Shown here one piece after another: positions 1 to 64,000 of a DNA stretch of 64,000 nucleotides. Location of the stretch: contig BAAHQB010000014.1 in NCBI GenBank assembly GCA_054601695.1, positions 1,302,001 through 1,366,000 on the forward strand, in the 5' to 3' direction. How positions within the stretch are numbered: position 1 is the first letter of the stretch; the number at the start of each line of letters is the position of its first letter. The notes beneath the pieces were generated by a model. It saw only the letters and a list, made by a program, of their open reading frames with translations, was not told where the DNA came from and searched no databases. Source of the stretch: Amorphochlora amoebiformis (taxonomy: Eukaryota > Cercozoa > Chlorarachniophyceae). The position numbers and the translations under genes are program-made.

Positions 1-21
1 GTGTGTGTGTGCAATAAAATA

Positions 22-59
<38 letters not shown>

Positions 60-73
60 TTATAAATACTTAC

Positions 74-24609
<24,536 letters not shown>

Positions 24610-25110
24610 AGAGGTACCCCTCCCAAGACCTCTGCCCCGATTGGGCTTCGGGACGCGTGCCGTTGAGAATGACACGTGTTTACGTTGTTTCAGGTTCATG
24701 GGGCGAAGCAGTCGAGAGAGGAGGGAAGGTATTCGGTTGAATTGAGTCGGGTGGTCAACCCCTGAGAGTACTCAACAGTCGGATGACTTATAATCCGTTC
24801 AAAATGCGTTTATTTTTCGAAAAAGTTTATGTTCAGTGAGATGTATACCACGGAGGGGGGACACCAGAGCGCCCAAGACGAGAATTAATGAGCGCATCTG
24901 CCGGGGTCCGAGGGACGTTGGCCTTTCTCACCGGGGGTCCATCAGCAGTGTGACAGAGTCATTTGTCACGATGTGACATGCCGTCAGATCGCGATAATGA
25001 CCCGCTTTTTTCTTCGCTAATAATTATATTCATATCTCTTCGGCTTTTTGGTTGCCCTCTTCTCATTCTGGAGCAGAGAGCTGTCCTTTCCGGTCCTCGA
25101 GCCAAATTCG
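24610..25110. promoter_or_regulatory. Divergent promoter region between PPR and hydrolase genes
   Basis: These 500 bp separate two divergently read start codons (24609 minus, 25111 plus). The stretch is ordinary mixed-composition DNA with no microsatellite, unlike nearly everything else around it. I see no convincing TATA box or other named element. Its role as a shared promoter is inferred from gene orientation only. Confidence 0.5.
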
Positions 25111-32787
<7,677 letters not shown>

Positions 32788-33519
32788 ACATTCGTAGCAA
32801 AATTCCCTGTAATTTTTAAAATATATATTCTAGGATGTTATTATTAATTATTAGCGCTAGCGCACAAAAGTACGTACGTATACGCAGTCGCGATCGTCGC
32901 CGTTACAACTTGGAAAGTATGAATAATTGCACATGTAAATAACTTGAAATTTTCTAGTCATGGATCTATCTTATTATGGTTTTAATCGGGAGTATATGTG
33001 CATACGTACTAGACGTATACCTAGCATGATAATCAGAAAGTGTTTACTACTAGTACTAGTAGACTGTGACAAAAAATATTGATTTGTCAGACTCAATTTT
33101 TTGATCATATATATAAAACTCCGATGATCTCTAAGGATATATATATAGAGTCATTCTATGATCCATGTTCTGGCTTTGATGCAACGTACGGTTCTCTAAT
33201 CCTAGTTATTGTGAACTCTACTCTAAGCACTATGTGACTTTCAGTGACTAGCTCAGGTAGCTGGAGCCTCACATACGAACACGAGCATTCCGACGTATAT
33301 ACGTACGTACGGTACGTGCCGATCATCATATCTATATCATGTGTACCACCGGAAGTTCAACTTCATTTCGTTTTCGTACGTACATATGTACGTATCTTGA
33401 TACGTACGTACGTCTAGTACTACGTATCTAGGTATACGTACGTACTGGGCCGTGACATACACGTACGTACGTCTAGTACGTATCTAGGTATACGTACGTA
33501 CTGGGCCGTGACATACTCC

Positions 33520-33561
<42 letters not shown>

Positions 33562-33933
33562 ATATATACTGTCACATCCTAGACATCGGATCTGAAGTTA
33601 TTTCTAGTTTTTTTATACGAGATATTTGTGACATACAATATGCACAGCCTTAGCGACACACGACTTCTAGTTTTTAATTTAGATTTATCATATGATATAC
33701 TACTATAGTAAGACTAGTAGAGTCTAGAGAGTCTACAGACACGCGTATACCCAGAAGTAAGTAAAGTCCTTCAAAGTAGTTCCCTCAGTCCCTATCGCCA
33801 TGACTAGCCATAGACTAGTAGATGACCAGAATAGTCTGGATTGAGTCTTAACTAGATAAACTCGGCAGACTCGAAGCTTTCTCCTGACATTCATGGTCTA
33901 TATCATCATATCTATACATACATACATATATCT

Positions 33934-33974
<41 letters not shown>

Positions 33975-34151
33975 TAGATATCTTGATATCAGTCCAATGA
34001 TCATTATCTAGACTCGTAGATAGCAAGCCGACTTAATACCAACCAAGTACATACCGCCAGCACTTCGCCGAAGCTACCCTCCAGTATTTACCAGCTCTCT
34101 CTCCTTGCTCCTAGCATACCACAAATTTACCCAAAACAAGCCAAGGCTCGC
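32788..34151. other. Convergent intergenic region rich in palindromic tetranucleotides
   Basis: This 1.36-kb stretch lies between the stop codons of the hydrolase and glycosyltransferase genes. It is unique-looking sequence dense in GTAC, TACG, CTAG and CTAGA words and nearly without long microsatellites, apart from short (TA)n near 33522-33558 and 33934-33970. A segment of about 50 bp around GTATCTAGGTATACGTACG and CTGGGCCGTGACATAC is tandemly duplicated at 33405-33456 and 33462-33516. I find no gene in it. It must hold the 3' ends of both transcripts. Confidence 0.6.
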
Positions 34152-52460
<18,309 letters not shown>

Positions 52461-52467
52461 GTTTTTC

Positions 52468-52536
<69 letters not shown>

Positions 52537-52556
52537 TTTTATATATATATTATATA

Positions 52557-52604
<48 letters not shown>

Positions 52605-52607
<3 letters not shown>

Positions 52608-52875
52608 AGCGCAGTGGTATAATATATGGTAGTCCAGAGTTCGATTCAAGTTGTTTGGACTATGACGAATGATTATAGATAACTTCTTGCGGTAGTCGGA
52701 TACTTCCTTTCTTCCTCTGGAACCGTATGGGTTCCGAGAATATTCTGGGTTCCGAGTATTGTGCTACTACTCGTATACTCTGAGGAACTGGCGGTAGTCT
52801 AGCCAGCCGCCGCGTAGTTAACTAGCTGTAGGTTCCGCGCTAGCTCTACATGCTGTAACAAGCTCTACATGCTGT

Positions 52876-52880
<5 letters not shown>
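52605..52880 (+). mobile_element. Candidate tRNA-headed short interspersed element (SINE-like), copy B
   Basis: It begins ATTGTTAGCGCAGTGGTATA (A-box-like) and has AGAGTTCGATTCAAG (B-box-like) about 40 bp on, too close for a normal tRNA fold with a full anticodon arm. The body contains CCGAGAATATTCTGGGTTCC, shared in part with 45890-46245, and ends with a doubled AGCTCTACATGCTGTAACA before (TA)n. A third head-only copy is at 37332-37360 (minus). Confidence 0.4.
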
Positions 52881-52935
<55 letters not shown>

Positions 52936-52984
52936 ATATGTATACATAATTGTATGTAAATGTTATTTTGTATGTATATGTGTG

Positions 52985-53050
<66 letters not shown>

Positions 53051-53112
53051 TTCAAAATTTTATATGCATAAATTTATGTATAAATTGTATATACATTAAA
53101 ACATATACATAT

Positions 53113-53152
<40 letters not shown>

Positions 53153-53351
53153 ATAATAATATTATTATTATATACATATATATATATACATATTTACATA
53201 TATCCATAACTACATATATATATTTAACCATACATTTATGTTCCTACACAAAGTACCTTTTGCAATAGTCAGGGATTCCGTATCTATTGACGTGTTTTCG
53301 TGACTTGGGTGGGACGCTCTGGGTCTCAGGGCGTACTCAGCGGTGACGAAT

Positions 53352-53434
53352 AAAACGATTGAGAAAATTATAAAATCGGCCTGGGTTGCGAAAAAAACGA
53401 TTCAAAAAATTATATAATCGGCCTGGATTGCGTT
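53352..53434. repeat. Direct repeat, about 40 bp, two copies
   Basis: A unit containing AAACGATT, AAATTATA and AATCGGCCTG occurs twice in tandem with small differences (GAG versus CAA, GGGTTGCG versus GGATTGCG). The flanking sequence is ordinary, so this is a simple local duplication. Confidence 0.6.
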
Positions 53435-53554
53435 AAAAAAAATGGATTTGTGGGAGTTTATGATTACGTCATTGACATATTTATATGTACACACATATAT
53501 ATATCATATTTATACATACACATATACACATATACACATATATACACACACATA

Positions 53555-53622
<68 letters not shown>

Positions 53623-53677
53623 ATATGTGTGTTGTGTATTATATATACATATATATATATATATAATATATATTATT

Positions 53678-53732
<55 letters not shown>

Positions 53733-53748
53733 ATATGCATATTATATA

Positions 53749-54348
<600 letters not shown>

Positions 54349-54409
54349 CATATGTATATATGCAATATATAATATGCAAGCACGTATATAACTAACGAAA
54401 ATTCGGTCG

Positions 54410-55163
54410 ACATTTTGTATCGAACCATAAAGCATTCTATTAAGTCCACCTCTCAACAAGGGCGAGAGAGAGAGGGATCCAAAGAGGAAGAGAGAGGGGA
54501 AGAGACGGAAGAAAGAGAACTGGGAAGAAGAAAAGAATGTTCACAAAGGGAGGGGCGGGGGAGAGCCGTTCGACTCCAATTTGCAAGATTCTACTGTGTC
54601 TTTCGGCATACAAATTGTCCTCAAAACATCCATATTTTCAAGATTCGTATCGTATTCACATGGCATATACTTTAGTATCTAAAAGGTTCACGTACCCGAA
54701 CGCGACAACGCCCCCCGAGCGAGGGAACGCGACGGTTGCCCATGAGATCAATCCAGTCGAATCCACCCTGAGCCGACCTTTTCTGGAAAAAAGGTTTTGA
54801 AAGTCGGCTCGAATGGCAGCGCGGAAGACAACGAGCGAGATTTGAGGCGCAAAATGCACGTCAAAAATACACCTGAACATAGGGCTAGGCTCTGTACTCA
54901 CTTTCTTTAATAAACAAGACTCCAAGGTTGGTCCAATTTCACACCAAGGTACAAGATGTTGTCCTCGCTCTTTGAAGGAAAGGGCGCTTGACCGCAATCA
55001 TCAGAGGCCTCAGTGAGAACGACAATTGCATCGAAGATGGATGCTCTCTTCGGATGCTCTCTTCAGCGTGTGCTTCCTCAAATTTGAGGTAAACTCCTCG
55101 ACCCCTGAGACTCTGACATGAAGTACATACACTAGATACATCATACATGTACAATGTATACAT
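54410..55163. other. Unique-sequence block with two overlapping unrecognised open frames
   Basis: Mixed-composition DNA with a plus frame at 54537-54800 (87 codons, starting MFTKGGAGESRS) and a minus frame at 54656-54997 (113 codons, ending LLDTKVYAM). The two overlap on opposite strands and I recognise neither. A GA-rich stretch at 54463-54530 precedes them. Given the tiny-exon style of the true genes here, either could be an exon, a decayed element or chance. I make no functional call. Confidence 0.25.
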
Positions 55164-55164
55164 G

Positions 55165-55217
<53 letters not shown>

Positions 55218-55897
55218 GTGTATGTATATATGTATATATGATAATTATTGTATATTAGGTTCCTTAAATTTGTGGACTACGCTTAAGATTTAGATATTTC
55301 TCTCTTGAAAGCTTGAGCCGGACTACAGCCCGGGTAACTTTGTATAACTTGACTATTATATTTTATTCAATAGTCTCGGACTAGTTTGTTGAGATAGGAA
55401 TAGAATACATCATATATGCGCATATATATGCATACTAGTCATAGTCTAGAATCTATAGCTATAGATCTAGTCACATGATGATATATATATGTAGGAATAA
55501 TTCACAAATTATGTTACAATCCACAGTCCAGACTAGCTGGACCAAGCATGTATATTTGCACGAACTCCAGGTACACATCTAGACGGTATTCTAGACTTAC
55601 TATGACACTACTATGTATTGTATCTAGTGTATATATATATCTAACCTACAAACATTACCTGGCATTACGTAAATAGGCCTATGTTCACACCTAATAACCA
55701 CTGGTACCACTCGATCTAGACTCTATAGACTGCATGCATACATGTACGTCTGAGGAACTGAATCGAATATCACGTTGATTCGACAAATTTTCTCAACAAA
55801 GATCTCGACGTGATGATGGAACACCCGTAGCATCGAGGAAATTCGCTCTACACTACCCTATAGCATCCCGAAACGCAGCATATGCTCTCAAACTAGT
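55164..55897. other. Downstream flank of psbP
   Basis: A (TA)n tract at 55170-55214 is followed by unique sequence rich in CTAG, TAGAC and ATATGC words, similar in texture to 32788-34151. No open frame or RNA is recognised. It should contain the psbP polyadenylation region, on the minus strand to the left of the stop codon. Confidence 0.4.
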
Positions 55898-57055
55898 TTA
55901 AGCAAGGGTGAAAGAGTCGCGGAAGCCGAGAGCCTCCTTATCAACTCCCTTGAACCAGCGCTTGTCCCCGACCTGGATGTAGAGGATGTAGAGCTGGCCG
56001 TTCTTGACACCAGCGGTGATGAGTTTGTGGCGGCCACCCTCATCGCCATCAGCAGTGCGGGACAGGATTTCGTACTGGTAGTACTTGTTGCCCTTCTTGT
56101 CGGTCTTCTCTCCGTAGTCGAGGAGGGAAAGAGCAGAGACAACTCCGGGCTTAAAGCCACCCTCGGACTTAGACTCTCCAACCCAGGTTTGCTTCCCGAA
56201 GAGGAAGTCGACAGTCTTGAGGAAGTCCTCAGGCGATCCCAGCTGGTCGACGGAATTCTGAGGGGATATGACTGGGTTAGACATAGATTGAAAACACCAG
56301 ATGTGACGCAAACACCCTTGACATTCTCAACACAAGCACAAAAGCACACGCCCCCTCGAAAAAAGCACATCTTGACAGTCCGCGAAAAGGAGAAAAGATA
56401 TCTCCAAGGACCTTGCCGCCGGCCGGCTTCTTGATGATGGCGGCGAAGTTGACGGCGTCAAAGTTGTCCTGGAAGCGCTCGACAATGTCATCGTAGTCGC
56501 GCTCGGAAGAGTAGATCCACTTGGACGGGAGGAGGAAGGAGTACTCGTCGCGCTTGGTGGGGATGAAACCCTTGGTGTTAGTCGTCCTGCCGAAAACGTT
56601 GGCCGGGTCTCCGTAAGCAGCCTCAGCCCTGTTCATCTGACCGAAAAGTCCGGCGGTGGCAATGGCACCCATACCAGCCATGGAGTTACGACGGGCTGTA
56701 AAGAAAAAGTACATTTTAAGTATCTCCTGGTTGTCGGTGTGCGGGTGCACTTACAATCAGCGTGGACGTGGACGTTCCTGCACCCGGTGCGCGGGGCGAC
56801 AGTGGGGATCATTGCGCTCCTGGTAGACACAGCAAGACCGACGGCTGCGATATCATACAAACTATGTTAATCGATCGTTGCGAGATTTCGATTTCGATCA
56901 GCAATATCGGAGGGGTATAAGATTCTCTTACCATTGGTCTGGTAGGACCAGGCGACGCAAAGCCCAGCGAAAAGGGTAAGGTTAAGAGCAAGAGAAGCAG
57001 TAAGCTTCCAGTTCTTCTTGGTCTGGCCTCCGAGGCTCGCGTACTGAACGTCCAT
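55898..57055 (-). CDS. psbP: PsbP, photosystem II oxygen-evolving enhancer protein 2, precursor
   Basis: PsbP is the 23-kDa extrinsic lumenal protein that stabilises Ca and Cl at the photosystem II oxygen-evolving cluster. Exons (right to left): 56932-57055, 56755-56844, 56412-56695, 55898-56257. Phases agree and give 285 codons. The leader has three parts. Residues 1-41 carry a basic patch and a hydrophobic run (LTASLALNLTLFAGLCVAW). Residues 42-71 are transit-like, rich in Ser, Thr and Arg. Residues 72-97 are a twin-arginine signal (SRRNSM) ending AEA. The mature start AYGDPANVFG, the DNFDA block, GSPEDFL, TRTADGDEGG and GDKRWFKG are diagnostic. The mature length is 188 residues, as expected for the family. 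The first residue is ATG at 57055; an upstream TTG is not needed. Introns are short (87, 59, 154 nt) and free of microsatellite. The hydrophobic first exon hints at a signal peptide for a complex plastid. Confidence 0.95.
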
Positions 57056-57381
57056 ACTCAACTATTATGCGTGGGGTCTGCTCTCGACAGCCGGGGGTTC
57101 GAAAGTGGCCGTCTTGTGGATAACCCAAAGAGCTCCGAGAAAATATTTTAATCCAAAATTTCGTCGGGATCCAGGTAACATATATTTGATATATGGTTAT
57201 CTATTTTAGGATAAAATATAAACTAGTTTTGATATATTTGCGATATTGATTCTGAGATACAGTCTTATCCTTGATACCGAATAATTAATATCGGAATCCA
57301 GGCTATCGGATATCGAATAGTTGACATGCAGATATTGCTTTGGATATGAGAGCTTGTGGGCTAGTCAACTATCGGATCGGG
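57056..57381. promoter_or_regulatory. Divergent promoter region between psbP and dehydrogenase genes
   Basis: These 326 bp lie between ATG 57055 (minus) and ATG 57382 (plus). The sequence is unique, AT-rich toward 57180-57330, without (TA)n tracts. No named element can be assigned. The shared-promoter role is inferred from divergent orientation. Confidence 0.5.
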
Positions 57382-63163
<5,782 letters not shown>

Positions 63164-63350
63164 GTCATATACACATAAATGTATGTACAATGCCGGATAT
63201 GTAGTGCTTATCTATGGAGGTTTGGATAAGAATAGTAATAATACAAGTATGCTCTAAATGCGAGGTTTGGGAATTAATGACTGGTAAAAGTGGTACATCC
63301 ATGCTGTATATATGCTAGTTGCATTATATGTGTTATGTATATACAAATGT

Positions 63351-63387
<37 letters not shown>

Positions 63388-63425
63388 TGTATATATGTAC
63401 ATATATACATATATATATATATACC
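63164..63425. other. Presumed dehydrogenase intron, unique sequence
   Basis: It follows the GTCATA donor of exon 63016-63163. About 150 bp of unique sequence (63180-63330) precedes (TA)n. I looked for the expected next dehydrogenase segment (a PGG-containing exon) and did not find it. Confidence 0.4.
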
Positions 63426-63429
63426 TTCC

Positions 63430-63486
63430 CACAAACCATCCATGAAAACATTAAGATATTCCGGGTACTTCAACATATACATATGC

Positions 63487-63551
<65 letters not shown>

Positions 63552-64000
63552 TATATATATATATATATCAATGTATACATGGATATATATATATATGTAT
63601 ATATGTATATATATATACATACATATATACATACATGTATATTTATATAGATAAAGGTATATGTGTGTATATGTATGTGTATACATTCGAAATTACCTAC
63701 AACAAGCCCATACATTCAAACATTAACATATTCCAGGCACTTCGACATATATATATATATATATATACATACATACATACATACATATATATACATATAG
63801 ATACATAGACACAGGTATATGTGTTTGTAACATACATACATACTCGACACTCCCACAAATCCTTATTGAAACATAGAGATATTCCACCAGTATATGTGTT
63901 TGTAACATATATACATATTGACACTCCAACATATCCTCATTGAAACATTGAGATATTCAAGGTACTTCGACCACACATATCCTCATTGAAACATTGAGAT
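63430..64000. repeat. Array of a unit around AAACATTGAGATATTCAAGG
   Basis: Copies near 63440, 63717, 63862, 63938 and 63980 carry ACAT-T-AGATATTC followed by GTACTTC-AC. On the plus strand the shared frame could read ETLRYSRYFD and on the minus strand [15 protein letters not shown]. Either may be an exon echo, of the next dehydrogenase exon or of a gene to the right; I cannot decide which. Confidence 0.5.

Noticed and set aside
52605-52665. A tRNA gene
   Set aside because: A-box and B-box words are present, but no acceptor stem pairs and the space between boxes is too short for a normal anticodon arm.

Overview
The window is nuclear DNA of a photosynthetic eukaryote. The evidence is spliceosomal introns in every gene, long TTAGGG-type telomeric repeats inside introns, a large pentatricopeptide-repeat (PPR) gene, and a gene for PsbP, the green-lineage photosystem II oxygen-evolving enhancer. 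The PsbP precursor has a hydrophobic N-terminal segment ahead of a transit-peptide-like stretch and a twin-arginine lumen signal. A green-type plastid, possibly a secondary one, is therefore my best guess; the species is not identified.

About three quarters of the sequence is low complexity, mainly (TA)n, with GA/CT, telomeric and minisatellite blocks. Long open frames reading [18 protein letters not shown] or VTVTVT are artefacts of these repeats. The real genes are sets of very small exons that I joined by splice site, reading phase and protein similarity.

Layout: (1) 24609 down to 74 and beyond the left edge, minus strand: a PPR gene with about 32 exons, of which less than 10% is coding. 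(2) 25111-32787, plus strand: an alpha/beta hydrolase with catalytic Ser, Asp and His, two low-complexity inserts and an unusual C-terminal extension; 16 exons, 779 codons. (3) 52460-34152, minus strand: a fucosyltransferase-like glycosyltransferase; 17 exons, 401 codons over 18.3 kb. (4) 57055-55898, minus strand: psbP; 4 exons, 285 codons. (5) 57382 to 63163 and beyond, plus strand: a medium-chain dehydrogenase/reductase (quinone oxidoreductase-like); 11 exons seen, 262 codons. Genes 1/2 and 4/5 are divergent pairs sharing short promoters; genes 2/3 converge. I see no operon-like link between the products.

The most striking feature is the intron content. Most introns begin GTATAT and end TATATAG, so the microsatellite itself forms the splice sites; some begin with telomeric repeat (GTTAGG or GTAACCC). 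Beside most exons lie arrays of (TA)n alternating with partial copies of that exon, here called echo arrays. Copies of the exon 3' half, with its donor, lie downstream; copies of the 5' half, with its acceptor, lie upstream; the intact exon occurs once, between them. Sequence around the two divergent promoters (24.6-26.6 kb and 54.4-58.6 kb) is nearly free of these expansions.
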